Below are positions 8,201-12,829 of a stretch of DNA of 12,870 bases, piece after piece. Within the stretch, counting starts at the first letter, position 1. The number at the start of each line of letters is the position of its first letter. Location: assembly GCA_023410675.1 (NCBI GenBank), contig JAEYPM010000062.1, positions 1 through 12,870 on the forward strand, in the 5' to 3' direction. The stretch comes from Bacillota bacterium. Lineage in GTDB: Bacteria > Bacillota > Clostridia > Lachnospirales > Cellulosilyticaceae. The notes beneath the pieces are model-generated. The model did no database searches and was not told the DNA's origin. It was given only the letters and a program-made list of their open reading frames with translations. Made by a program: the position numbers and the translations under genes.

Positions 8201-10616
8201 GTTAGAATTAGAACTTACCCAAATTTGGTCTGAAGTTTTGAGTGTAGAAAAAATAGGAATCGATGACAATTTTTTTGATTTAGGAGGAGAATCTTTTAAA
8301 TCGATTAAGCTAGTAAAAAGAATAGATCCATCTATGAGTGTTATCGAATTAATAAAAAGACCAACAATTAGAGAATTAGCAGAATATCTATCTCTAGAAA
8401 ATAGACAAAAGACAAGTGGAATATTGTGGGAATTAACAAGTCCTAAAAAAGGAAATAGGAAAATAAATTATATTTGTATTCCTTATGGTGGTGGGAGTGC
8501 CATTACTTATAAGCTACTTGCCAACGCTTTACCAGAGGATTGTTCTTTATATGCAGTGCAACTACCTGGGCATGATTTCACAAGTGAAGACAAAGAACTT
8601 AGATCTCTTGATGAAATTGCACACCAATGTTTAAAGGAAATAAAGGAAAAAGTTACAGGGCCTATTGCACTATATGGTCAATGTGTAGGAGGAGCCTTAG
8701 CTATAAAGCTGGCAATGCTTTTAGAAGAAGAAAACATGGAACTTGCAGGTATTTTCCAAGCAGCAAATTTTCCAGAAGCAAGGTTGCCTGGAAAACTATT
8801 TGAGCTTTGGAATAAGTTATTTCCAGAAGATCGCTTTATATCAGACAAGAGCTATAAAGAAATGCTAAAAAGCATTGGTGGTGGAGATGAAACTGGAGAT
8901 AAAGAGGAACAGGATTTCTTATTAAAGGCAATACGCCATGACTATAGACAATACTCAAACTTTTTTACAGAACTACTCAATTATGAAGATAACTTTAATA
9001 AATTAAAAGCACCTATTTGCTGTATCATTGGAGAGCGAGATCGAACGACTCAATTGTATGAAGAAAGATATAAAGAATGGGAAAGGTTTTCAAATCAAGT
9101 TAATCTTAGAACAATTGACGGTGCAGGGCACTTTTTCCATAAGTATCAACCCAACGAACTTAAAGAAATTATGGCCACTCAACTAGAGTATTGGAAAGAG
9201 CCACTAGTAGCTCAAGAAGAGGAAAAAGTAACACAACAACAAAAACGTATTAAGTCTAATATACCGAAGCCAAGTCTAAGTTTGTTATGGATTGTAACCT
9301 TAGGACAAGTTGTATCACTTCTTGGATCAACTCTTTCGGGTTTTGCAATGGGTATATGGATTTATCGTAACACAGGAAATGTTTCAGATTATGCCATGAC
9401 AATGTTGTTTAGTTTGATACCAACTATTGTATTATCGCCTATTGCAGGAGCCATAGTTGATAGGTGTGATAGACGAAAAGTAATGATCTTCAGTGATACT
9501 GTTGCAGCTATAGGGACAGTGATTATCGCGTTTTTTTTATGGCGAGGCGAAGTACAGATATGGCATATATATTTAGCAGCAATGCTAGGGGCTATTGCAG
9601 GAGTGTTTCAACGACCAGCATTCTTAGCTGCAGTGACACAGATAGCACCTAAACATTATCTTGGACAAGCAAATGGGCTAATACAACTTGGATTAACAAC
9701 TGGGACAATGATTGCACCAGTTCTTGGGGGAGCATTAGTGGTACTGGTTGATCTTCCAGGAATAGTATTTATTGACTTTACAACATTTATCATTTCTATT
9801 TTGACACTGTCTTTTGTAACATTTCCAAATTCATTATTCCATAAGCGAGAAGAAAGTTTCAAAAAGGAACTTATGGGGGGCTGGAATTATATTATTAAAA
9901 GAAAAAGTATGATTGCGTTAGTCATCTTCTTCTTATTTGATAATTTCCTAGCAAGTTTTGTATCTGTTTTAATCACTCCTTTGTTATTATCATTTACCAC
10001 AGAGGTATCTCTTGGTGTGATTGTAGCCGCACAGAGTGCTGGAATTTTTCTAGGTTCATTAGTAATGAGTTTATGGGGAGGAACAAAAAGACGTGCTGAT
10101 GGAATGATAGGGTTTGTTATATTATCAGGGTTTTCATTGTTTTTGTTTGGCCTACGACCTTCTGTAGTACTGACGACCATTGCCCTTTTTGGTGTAGGCG
10201 TTGCAGTTGCATTTATTAATACACACTGGCAAATTATTATTCAAACTAAAGTAGGAATGGAATTGCAAGGACGTGTTTTCTCAATTAACCAAATGCTTGC
10301 ATCGCTATTAGCTCCTTTTGCTGTTCTAGCGGGCCCGTTATCAGACAATTTATTTGAACCTCTAATGCAAAAGGGAGGAGCTCTTTATAATAGTATTGGA
10401 AGGATCATTGGAACTGGACCGGGAAGAGGAATGGCTCTTATGGTTGTAATTGTTGGATTAATAGAGTTAACATGGGGGGTTGTGGGTATAAAATACAAAC
10501 CACTTCGCTATATTGAAGACATATTACCTGACGCTGTGCCAGATGCAATTATTCTGAAAGATAAAGATAAGCTTCAAGAACTTGCAGATAGTAAAATAAG
10601 CAACCAAAATACATAA
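1..10616 (+). CDS. Nonribosomal peptide synthetase, 3' part, C-A-T-C-A-T-C-A-T-TE with C-terminal MFS exporter (5' partial)
   Basis: This multimodular enzyme assembles a peptide on phosphopantetheine arms, releases it with a thioesterase, and carries a membrane transporter at its C-terminus. The frame is open from base 3 (about 3537 residues in the window) and ends at TAA 10614-10616. The first 25 codons already read as condensation-domain sequence (YQEYPFDELVE), so the GTG at 78 is not the start and the true start is upstream. Visible order: end of a C domain, A1-T1, C2-A2-T2, C3-A3-T3, TE, a polar linker, and 12 hydrophobic segments. All three carrier domains keep their serine (S700, S1719, S2764). 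No epimerisation domain is present, and the C domains look like the LCL type (opening SSTQKR), so L-configured donors are expected. At least one upstream module or acyl starter must exist, because the first C domain needs a donor. The final product is not identifiable from this window. Confidence 0.95.
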   Translation, partial: KDYLLRLREKVLDVYEYQEYPFDELVEKACKKQDPSRNPLFDVMFILQNMDKTNLSLKDSVIRPIDFQNQTCKFDLEINAYMIENELEVEWSYCTRLFKKETIEQMCVYWQEVFKSIINNPEQSVGGISLLTDPEKDKIFTVFNDTFADYPKDQTVVDLFEKHAEKAPDAPAVLFEDNKLNYKELNEKANQLARKIRSLGVEAGDFVPVIADRSLEMIVGIYGILKAGAAYVPIDPKYPKERIEYIIKNCQAKTVLVGKDLGYEIHKETLNLYDDSSYLGDGTNFGRLSRPENLAYMIYTSGTTGNPKGVMIEHRALMNRLIWMQKAYPIGAGDVILQKTTYTFDVSVWEIIWWSMTGAAVSMLRQGAEMNPEEICENIEKSKVTTMHFVPSMLEVFLNECCSRKDRLNQIRSLRQVFASGEALKPQQVNKFNQYLLKENSTRLINLYGPTEAAIDVTYFNCDQMEPIDKVPIDKVPIGKPIDNIQIYIMDSFNHLLPVGVPGELFIAGDGVARGYLNNEAFTREKFIDNPFGTGKMYKTGDLAKWMPDGNIEYLGRIDDQVKIRGFRIELGEIESVIRKIDDIQDVAVIVRNDKSGEQAINAYYVSTREISPGQIRESLRKDLPEYMLPSYMMQVEKIPVTRNGKLDKRALPEIEAKSEQEYIAPRNKEEEIICHIFEKVLGLDQVGIRDNFFNLGGHSLSATRLVNQIELETGMCISLKEIFANPTPIHLAESLIENKIHEPIPKSEQKEYYLMSSTQKRTYLINQLEEHGTAYNMPRCLKIKGVVKEERLREALKEMHTRHEILRTSFMVTEGELVQRIHEYVEEDFEYIEDDKTSQQELIDTFIKPFDLEKAPLIRIKVIQRMDSYLLLIDMHHIISDEISNGIFLDEFFALYNGQTLRPISHQYRDYSEWMRARDISDQKAYWVNEFKEEIPILELPYDFNRPKQYNFKGDMVYGRLSIETATKVKEFAREMGATEYMVLLAGFMVTLNKYSGQEDIIVGSPIAGRIHKDTEKMLGMFINTLAMRGRPKNDISFVDFFKEIKKASLKAYENQEYPFDELVEALNIRRDISRNPLFDVMFSLYNYEDEKVTIQGIEVEELSITNPISKFDLTLNVGTDKEGYGIALEYCVALFKQETAQRFVLHYINALESIVRNPYARICEIDILSEEEKNKILSEFNNTYVEYPREQTIANLFNEQVEKTPHHIAVVYEDEQLTYLELNTKANALAAKLRALGVRANDCIAIIAERSTEMIAGIYGIIKSGGAYVPIDPKYPQDRIEYMIEDSRAKVIVTYKAKIDTQIPVLDLENKEVWEDAPKSLELFNKPEDLLYVIYTSGTTGKPKGVMVEHLGVVNVCHWFIKNYSVSNQTRILQLTNYVFDPFVEQLFSSTISGATLYIVDENTRLDSDLLINYLRNNSINIADLPHGITNEIVNYDPIPSIKVIISGGEKLNTQLHKKVCEAGYKHSNHYGPTETTVDAVVYSFEDEEELANIPIGKPISNTRAYILNGLNLCGIGIPGELCIAGDGVARGYLNRPELTKEKFITNPYGIGKLYRTGDLARWLPDGNIEYRGRIDEQVKIRGFRIELGEIESVIRKIDDIQDVAVIVRSDKSEERSIYAYYVSHREININEIREELRKELPEFMMPSYMMQIENIPVTRNGKVDKYALPQIEYSLTKEYQAPRNPREEIVVSAFAEVLGLKQVSIYDNFFNLGGHSLSATRLVNQIELETGMRIPLKEIFNNPTPIHLAESLRENKIHESIPKSEQKEYYLMSSTQKRTYLINQLEEYGTAYNMPQCLKLKGVVNVDHLREALIEMHRRHEILRTSFMMIEEELVQRIHEHVEEDFEYIEDDITSQQELIDSFIKPFNLGKSPLVRMKIVQRMDDYLLLIDMHHIISDGISHDIFLDEFFALYNGKTLRPISHQYKDYSEWMRARDISDQKEYWINTFKEEIPILDLPSDFIRPKKHNFKGDMVYGRLSIDISTKIKEFAREMGATEYMVFLAAFMVLLNKYSEQEDIVVGSPIAGRIHKDTEKMLGMFVNTLAMRGRPKNDVSFGDFFKEIKETSLKAYENQEYPFDELVEALNIRRDMSRNPLFDVMFSFQRNENEGITIQGVEAQELSVKTEISKFDLTLNVGTDKEGFGIALEYCVALFKKKTAKRFVLHYINALESIVRNPDAKICEIDILSEEEKNELLSEFNNTSVKYPKTQLIHHLFEQQVAKTPHHIAVNFEDTYYTYQELNNKANQLAHYLIDKGIQPETKIGLFLERSLDIIVGILGVLKAGSAYVPLDPIYPVERIASILKEAQAPIVLTHDVTQENLLGLENIEAININSQWENIQNYSVENPKVSIETNHLMYIIFTSGSTGEPKGVMVEHRNYFNYLQGIIKELNIDAPMSFAIVSTFAADLGSTNVYVPLTTGGQVHIVSYERAADPEKLADYFVKHQIDAMKFVPSHFEALQVLDDPKVIIPKKMLIFAGEVCTFETVRKVKELSPNCTIYNNYGPTETTVSMLCYKVSDDDLSAPYPAVPLGRPLNNVKTYILDSYGKPVPVGVQGELYIGGEGVARGYLNNPQLTDEKFVDNPFDKADTNKLYRTGDRVKYLPDGNICILGRVDRQIKIRGYRVEPEGIEVLIRKNKGIQNVAVTVKEDQLGDRRLVAYIVTSKDNIIPVDIGEIRSFLRAQLPDYMIPSVFIEVEEIPLNSNGKVNLKSLHEMNGNILASGPSYVAPRSELELELTQIWSEVLSVEKIGIDDNFFDLGGESFKSIKLVKRIDPSMSVIELIKRPTIRELAEYLSLENRQKTSGILWELTSPKKGNRKINYICIPYGGGSAITYKLLANALPEDCSLYAVQLPGHDFTSEDKELRSLDEIAHQCLKEIKEKVTGPIALYGQCVGGALAIKLAMLLEEENMELAGIFQAANFPEARLPGKLFELWNKLFPEDRFISDKSYKEMLKSIGGGDETGDKEEQDFLLKAIRHDYRQYSNFFTELLNYEDNFNKLKAPICCIIGERDRTTQLYEERYKEWERFSNQVNLRTIDGAGHFFHKYQPNELKEIMATQLEYWKEPLVAQEEEKVTQQQKRIKSNIPKPSLSLLWIVTLGQVVSLLGSTLSGFAMGIWIYRNTGNVSDYAMTMLFSLIPTIVLSPIAGAIVDRCDRRKVMIFSDTVAAIGTVIIAFFLWRGEVQIWHIYLAAMLGAIAGVFQRPAFLAAVTQIAPKHYLGQANGLIQLGLTTGTMIAPVLGGALVVLVDLPGIVFIDFTTFIISILTLSFVTFPNSLFHKREESFKKELMGGWNYIIKRKSMIALVIFFLFDNFLASFVSVLITPLLLSFTTEVSLGVIVAAQSAGIFLGSLVMSLWGGTKRRADGMIGFVILSGFSLFLFGLRPSVVLTTIALFGVGVAVAFINTHWQIIIQTKVGMELQGRVFSINQMLASLLAPFAVLAGPLSDNLFEPLMQKGGALYNSIGRIIGTGPGRGMALMVVIVGLIELTWGVVGIKYKPLRYIEDILPDAVPDAIILKDKDKLQELADSKISNQNT
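1401..1430 (+). repeat. 15-bp tandem duplication inside A1
   Basis: The unit CCTATAGATAAAGTA occurs twice in perfect tandem, followed by a partial third copy (CCTATAGG). It adds five residues, giving VPIDKVPIDKVPIGKPI in the surface loop between motifs A5 and A6. The corresponding loop of A2 has only one IPIGKPI. The frame is kept, so it is probably neutral replication slippage. Confidence 0.9.
1500..3540 (+). repeat. Internal direct repeat, copy 1 (A6 of A1 through C2)
   Basis: This stretch is repeated at about 4557-6597 at a constant offset of 3057 bases (1019 codons). The offset was checked at six points: GGTGTAGC in A6 (1533/4590), CGTATTG in A8 (1704/4761), the A10 lysine codon (1938/4995), the carrier serine codon (2100/5157), the first condensation histidine (2631/5688) and ATTGACATAT at the C-domain end (3501/6558). 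Thus there is no net indel over about 2 kb. Long runs are identical, for example around the two LGGHS sites. The A-domain cores between the repeats differ in sequence and length. Confidence 0.85.
2256..5290 (+). other. NRPS module 2: C2, A2 (substrate uncertain, perhaps basic amino acid), T2
   Basis: C2 opens with MSSTQKRTYLI and RHEILRTSF. Its active-site motif is HHIISDE at residues 877-883, with glutamate in place of the usual final glycine. A2 runs from about residue 1193 to 1675, with YTSGTTGKPKG, FDPFVEQ (1382-1388), YGPTETT and NGKVDK (K1665). Pocket residues are D1383 P1384 E1387 D1426 I1448 G1450 H1472 V1480 D1481 K1665, giving DPEDIGHVDK. The 43-residue spacing D1383 to D1426 matches GrsA. 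I do not recognise this code. Acidic residues at positions 239 and 278 would suit a positively charged side chain such as Lys, Orn, Arg or Dab, but that is inference. T2 carries LGGHS with S1719. Confidence 0.8.
4557..6597 (+). repeat. Internal direct repeat, copy 2 (A6 of A2 through C3)
   Basis: Second copy of the module-length repeat, offset 3057 bases from copy 1 with no net insertion or deletion. It covers the C-terminal part of A2, T2 and all of C3. Functionally relevant differences include GGG (G1902) here against GAG (E883) in copy 1 in the condensation active-site motif. Similarity falls away beyond about 6600, where the distinct A3 domain starts. Confidence 0.85.
5313..8400 (+). other. 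NRPS module 3: C3, atypical A3 (Asp/Asn-like code), T3
   Basis: C3 closely resembles C2 but has the canonical HHIISDG at residues 1896-1902. A3 runs from about residue 2212 to 2715 with FTSGSTGEPKG (2363-2373), YGPTETT, YRTGD and NGKVNLK (K2707). Its core motif A4 reads FAADLGST instead of FDxxxxE. The ungapped alignment places D2409 at GrsA position 235, and D2409 to K2452 is the expected 43 residues. The pocket is D2409 L2410 T2413 K2452 I2477 A2479 N2503 V2511 S2512 K2707, giving DLTKIANVSK. DLTK is the start of known Asp and Asn codes (DLTKVGH..., DLTKLGE...), but the second half differs. Motif A8 is also odd: RVEPEGIE (2625-2632) instead of RVELGEIE. T3 has LGGES with S2764 and a shortened loop after it. 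Confidence 0.78.
8445..9222 (+). other. Thioesterase domain with cysteine nucleophile
   Basis: This alpha/beta-hydrolase thioesterase spans about residues 2815-3074 and releases the finished peptide by hydrolysis or cyclisation, or edits misloaded carriers. It begins with ICIPYGGGSA and has YAVQLPGHD, a pattern closer to stand-alone type II (GrsT-like) thioesterases than to typical chain-terminating TEs. The nucleophile elbow is GQCVGG with C2894 (codon TGT at 8682-8684) where GxSxG is usual. The probable partners are D3013 (in IIGERD) and H3043 (in GAGHFF), giving a Cys-Asp-His triad. It follows T3 directly and is the only visible release domain. Cysteine-type TEs are known in NRPSs that make strained rings (obafluorin beta-lactone, sulfazecin beta-lactam). 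Whether this one does so is unknown. Confidence 0.88.
9270..10560 (+). other. C-terminal MFS exporter domain fused to the NRPS
   Basis: About residues 3094-3515 form a major facilitator superfamily transporter with roughly 12 hydrophobic helices. The loop between helices 2 and 3 has the MFS motif A, seen here as GAIVDRCDRRK (nt about 9447-9479). The pattern resembles the drug and siderophore efflux group that includes EntS-like and macrolide-efflux proteins, so export of the peptide is the likely role. A polar linker rich in E, Q and K (about residues 3075-3095) joins it to the thioesterase. There is no stop codon, no frame change and no convincing ribosome binding site with a start codon between them. 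The fusion would anchor the megasynthase at the membrane. The C-terminal tail (about 3516-3537) is charged. Confidence 0.9.
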
Positions 10617-10627
10617 AAAAATGGTAA

Positions 10628-10669
10628 AAGCCTTTAAACTGGAAAACTAAAACACCAGTTTAAAGGCTT
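10628..10669. terminator. Hairpin between convergent genes, probable bidirectional terminator
   Basis: A perfect 15-bp stem pairs AAGCCTTTAAACTGG (10628-10642) with CCAGTTTAAAGGCTT (10655-10669) around a 12-base A-rich loop. It starts 12 bases after the NRPS stop and lies 39 bases beyond the phosphopantetheinyl transferase stop. On the minus strand the stem is followed by a run of T residues (the complement of AAAAAAA near 10615-10621), a good intrinsic terminator. On the plus strand the following sequence is only CTTAT, so termination there may be weaker. Confidence 0.85.
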
Positions 10670-10707
10670 CTTATAATGAACTAATCCTTTTTTGTAATAC
10701 GAAATTT

Positions 10708-11349
10708 CTACTTGAGCATAGAAAAATCTGACTTTTTTATGTAATAAATATCAAGGAATTCACTTGAGCATGTAGATAGGATTGCATCATCTAGCTTGTT
10801 AATAGAAAATATACAATCATAGAGATAAAAAGGATGCCAAGAAAAATTAGTAAAGTTTAGGTTTCTTAATTCATCTGATATACCCAACCCCTGTTGTTTA
10901 ACATAGCTTTCCTTAAGGGCCCATAATGTTGTAAATAGTTCATCTTTATTATTTCTGGAAGAAATTAAACTTATTTCTGATTTTGATAATACTATTTGTG
11001 CATCACTTTCTAGATATTCTGTAAGTTCTTGAATATCAATGCCAACTTCAAACTTTGATAGCACACATGCTACACCATTTTTACAATGAGAGAGGTTAAA
11101 AAATATATTATTATATCTTTCTAAATAGGGTTTATTATTCACTTTATACTTAAATATACATTTTTCTTTAATTTCATATTCTAATAATAGACCTATACGT
11201 AATAATAAATAAGCTAAAAGGCTTAGTTTTTTATCTTTCATAAAATGATAGCAGTTAATTTTTTTAAGCCTTTCATCAGATACCAAGGGTAAGTAGTGAT
11301 AATAATCTTCATCTGAAAAGGTTTCCATTTCGTTAAATATGTAGATCAT
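10708..11349 (-). CDS. Sfp-type 4'-phosphopantetheinyl transferase
   Basis: This enzyme moves the phosphopantetheine arm of coenzyme A onto the conserved serine of carrier domains, here most likely the T domains of the adjacent NRPS. At 213 residues it has the usual Sfp-class size. Visible motifs are NKPYL (72-76), FNLSH with H88, VGIDIQE with D105, and WALKESYVKQQGLG with E147, K146 and K151. The second acidic metal ligand of Sfp (E109 in GIDIE) is glutamine here (Q107). The ATG at 11347-11349 is chosen because GGAGG lies five bases upstream. A TTG twelve bases further upstream overlaps that ribosome binding site. The gene is convergent with the NRPS and follows the stalk-protein gene by 73 bp on the same strand, so the two may be co-transcribed. 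Whether it also serves fatty-acid ACP is unknown. Confidence 0.93.
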   Translation of the reverse strand: MIYIFNEMETFSDEDYYHYLPLVSDERLKKINCYHFMKDKKLSLLAYLLLRIGLLLEYEIKEKCIFKYKVNNKPYLERYNNIFFNLSHCKNGVACVLSKFEVGIDIQELTEYLESDAQIVLSKSEISLISSRNNKDELFTTLWALKESYVKQQGLGISDELRNLNFTNFSWHPFYLYDCIFSINKLDDAILSTCSSEFLDIYYIKKSDFSMLK

Positions 11350-11354
11350 TATAT

Positions 11355-11359
11355 CCTCC
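11355..11359 (-). promoter_or_regulatory. Ribosome binding site of the phosphopantetheinyl transferase gene
   Basis: The minus strand reads GGAGG-ATATA-ATG. The five-base spacing decides the start at 11349 over the in-frame TTG at 11361, whose codon would overlap the Shine-Dalgarno sequence. Confidence 0.85.
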
Positions 11360-11405
11360 AATATATTTTCTAGGTCTTATCTATCAATTACAAATTACAT
11401 ACTAT

Positions 11406-11437
11406 TTTATTTTATCTCATATTTATTTTATCTCATA
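11406..11437. repeat. 16-bp perfect tandem duplication across the stop codon of the stalk-protein gene
   Basis: TTTATTTTATCTCATA occurs at 11406-11421 and again at 11422-11437 with no gap. On the minus strand the copy inside the gene encodes the terminal YEIK and the TAA stop; the second copy lies in the 3' untranslated region. Because the unit is not a multiple of three and contains the stop, the protein end is unchanged. Replication slippage is the simplest origin. Confidence 0.9.
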
Positions 11438-12628
11438 AACATACTGTTTGTCATTTAACATGCTAACATTGAAATATAATTTATTGCCTTCTTGTTTGAT
11501 AAAAGTGAAGCTATCCCCTATTTCAAAGAAACCATAACCATGATCTAATAATTTAAGGTCCTCAGGGCTAAGTAGGTGCTTATACAATGGGATAACTTCT
11601 TTTGAATCAAGATAAATAAGTGTTAAGGCACCTGTTCCACCTTTTACAAGAATGAAATTTTCTCCAACTCCTTCAAGGGTATATTTAACAGAAGTTAAAC
11701 TTTCTATAAGTTCTTCTTTAGGGCTATCAATAAGGGTATTTTCTATAAGTTCTTCTACATATTCTTGAATGATTGGAGCTATTATAGGTTTTAGATCAAT
11801 AGTTTGCTTAAAGGTTAAAGATGTATCATCATACAACTTTACCTCACTGCCGTTTGTTAGAGCAACTGTATGAGAACCATAATTTTGATGCGTTGCATTG
11901 TTTAAACGCCAATAATTGCAATGGGTGCTATCAATAACCTGGTCTCCAGAAATATAAAAAGTAAGGTGTTCATCATTAAGACTTGGTTCCCCATAATTGT
12001 TGTTAATAGTTAAGATGTAGTTTCCGATTGTAGTTTGCGTTTCCTCGATAGTGAGATACCCTAAATCTGAAGACAAAAGGCCTTCAGCAAGCTTATTAAA
12101 CTTACCATCTTTGTTATTACTTAGAAGGGCGTTGGAACTATAATTATAGATAAAGGACTTAGATTCAATATAGTCTTTTGAAAGTGTTATGGTTTGTGCC
12201 TTTGCATCCCACTTAACATCATAGCCTAAAGCTTCTGAAACAAACCTTAAAGGAACATAGGTCGTACTATTATATACACGAGGGGCTACTTCTAGAGCAA
12301 TTACTTGATTCCCTTTTTGCACACTAGTATTATCTATTAACAACTTTACTTGACTTCCTGATTCATTAGTAATATAGATTTCACCAGTCTGACTGTTATA
12401 GTTAACGCTACTTCCTAAACTTTCTGAAATAGTTCTAAGAGGAATAAGAGAAATATTGTTGACTTGCTTTATCAGGGTTTCACTTAAATCTAGTTCAAAT
12501 TGACGATTTAGATAATTAATAAGTACTTTGGTATTTGGTGAGCTTGCATGAATAAGATGGGAATTTCCCAAGACCCCTCCTGTTATAAGCATGGCTGAAA
12601 GTATAACCTTTGATAAATTCTTTTTCAT
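11423..12628 (-). CDS. Secreted protein with copper-amine-oxidase N-terminal-like (stalk) domain
   Basis: A 401-residue exported protein of unknown specific role. The N-terminus has a signal peptide (MKKNLSKV, then a hydrophobic stretch) with a likely cleavage after IHA at residue 28. Residues about 32-152 match the copper amine oxidase N-terminal-like fold (PF07833 type): two repeats with the hallmarks SLIPLRTISESLG and TYVPLRFVSEALGYDVKWD. In Firmicutes this module is a common extracellular stalk and does not imply oxidase activity. Residues about 160-401 are rich in N, T and E and I recognise no domain there. The ATG at 12626-12628 follows AAGGAGA by six bases. Its own promoter lies upstream, and the phosphopantetheinyl transferase gene follows after 73 bp. 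A link to the peptide pathway is only positional. Confidence 0.88.
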   Translation of the reverse strand: MKKNLSKVILSAMLITGGVLGNSHLIHASSPNTKVLINYLNRQFELDLSETLIKQVNNISLIPLRTISESLGSSVNYNSQTGEIYITNESGSQVKLLIDNTSVQKGNQVIALEVAPRVYNSTTYVPLRFVSEALGYDVKWDAKAQTITLSKDYIESKSFIYNYSSNALLSNNKDGKFNKLAEGLLSSDLGYLTIEETQTTIGNYILTINNNYGEPSLNDEHLTFYISGDQVIDSTHCNYWRLNNATHQNYGSHTVALTNGSEVKLYDDTSLTFKQTIDLKPIIAPIIQEYVEELIENTLIDSPKEELIESLTSVKYTLEGVGENFILVKGGTGALTLIYLDSKEVIPLYKHLLSPEDLKLLDHGYGFFEIGDSFTFIKQEGNKLYFNVSMLNDKQYVYEIK

Positions 12629-12634
12629 AAATAA

Positions 12635-12641
12635 TCTCCTT
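12635..12641 (-). promoter_or_regulatory. Ribosome binding site of the stalk-protein gene
   Basis: The minus strand reads AAGGAGA, then six bases, then ATG. This strong Gram-positive Shine-Dalgarno sequence supports the start at 12628. Confidence 0.8.
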
Positions 12642-12693
12642 CTAGTCAGTGTTGTAATGATTAGCCTATATTATGTAAGCTACTTCTTTATTT

Positions 12694-12722
12694 ATTATAT
12701 AAAGAATATAGGGAATAATCAA
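12694..12722 (-). promoter_or_regulatory. Sigma-A type promoter for the minus-strand pair
   Basis: On the minus strand TTGATT (12722-12717) and TATAAT (12699-12694) are separated by 17 bases. The -10 box is a perfect consensus and the -35 box matches TTGACA at four of six positions. It lies 65 bases before the stalk-protein start and probably drives both that gene and the transferase gene, since no good separate promoter is visible before the transferase. Confidence 0.7.
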
Positions 12723-12770
12723 ATACAAGTAATCACATATCAATAAGATTAGCCCACAAAAAGGTTAGTT

Positions 12771-12799
12771 TTTAAAGGTACGTGTAAATATGGTACAAT
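12771..12799 (+). promoter_or_regulatory. Probable promoter of the gene starting at 12830
   Basis: TTTAAA (12771-12776) and TACAAT (12794-12799) are separated by 17 bases, and the -10 box ends 30 bases before the ATG. The -35 box is only a moderate match. It is divergent from the promoter at 12694-12722, with 48 bases between the two -35 boxes. Confidence 0.5.
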
Positions 12800-12829
12800 T
12801 AAAGAAAAAATTTCGAAGGGGGAACACCT

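Noticed and set aside
9200..9290. A separate MFS gene starting after the thioesterase
   Set aside because: There is no stop codon in frame, and no Shine-Dalgarno sequence properly spaced before an ATG, GTG or TTG in the linker; the first helix follows directly in the same frame.
10617..10707. Small RNA or CRISPR-like repeat between the convergent genes
   Set aside because: There is only one hairpin, placed as expected for a terminator after both genes, with no repeat array and no promoter.
11362..11394. Promoter TTGATA-N16-TATATT just before the phosphopantetheinyl transferase gene (minus strand)
   Set aside because: The -10 box would abut the ribosome binding site, so the transcript would start within or after GGAGG and lose it.
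12722..12829. Left end of an insertion sequence carrying the gene at 12830
   Set aside because: No terminal inverted repeat or target duplication can be shown, because the other end is outside the window and only thirteen residues of the protein are visible.
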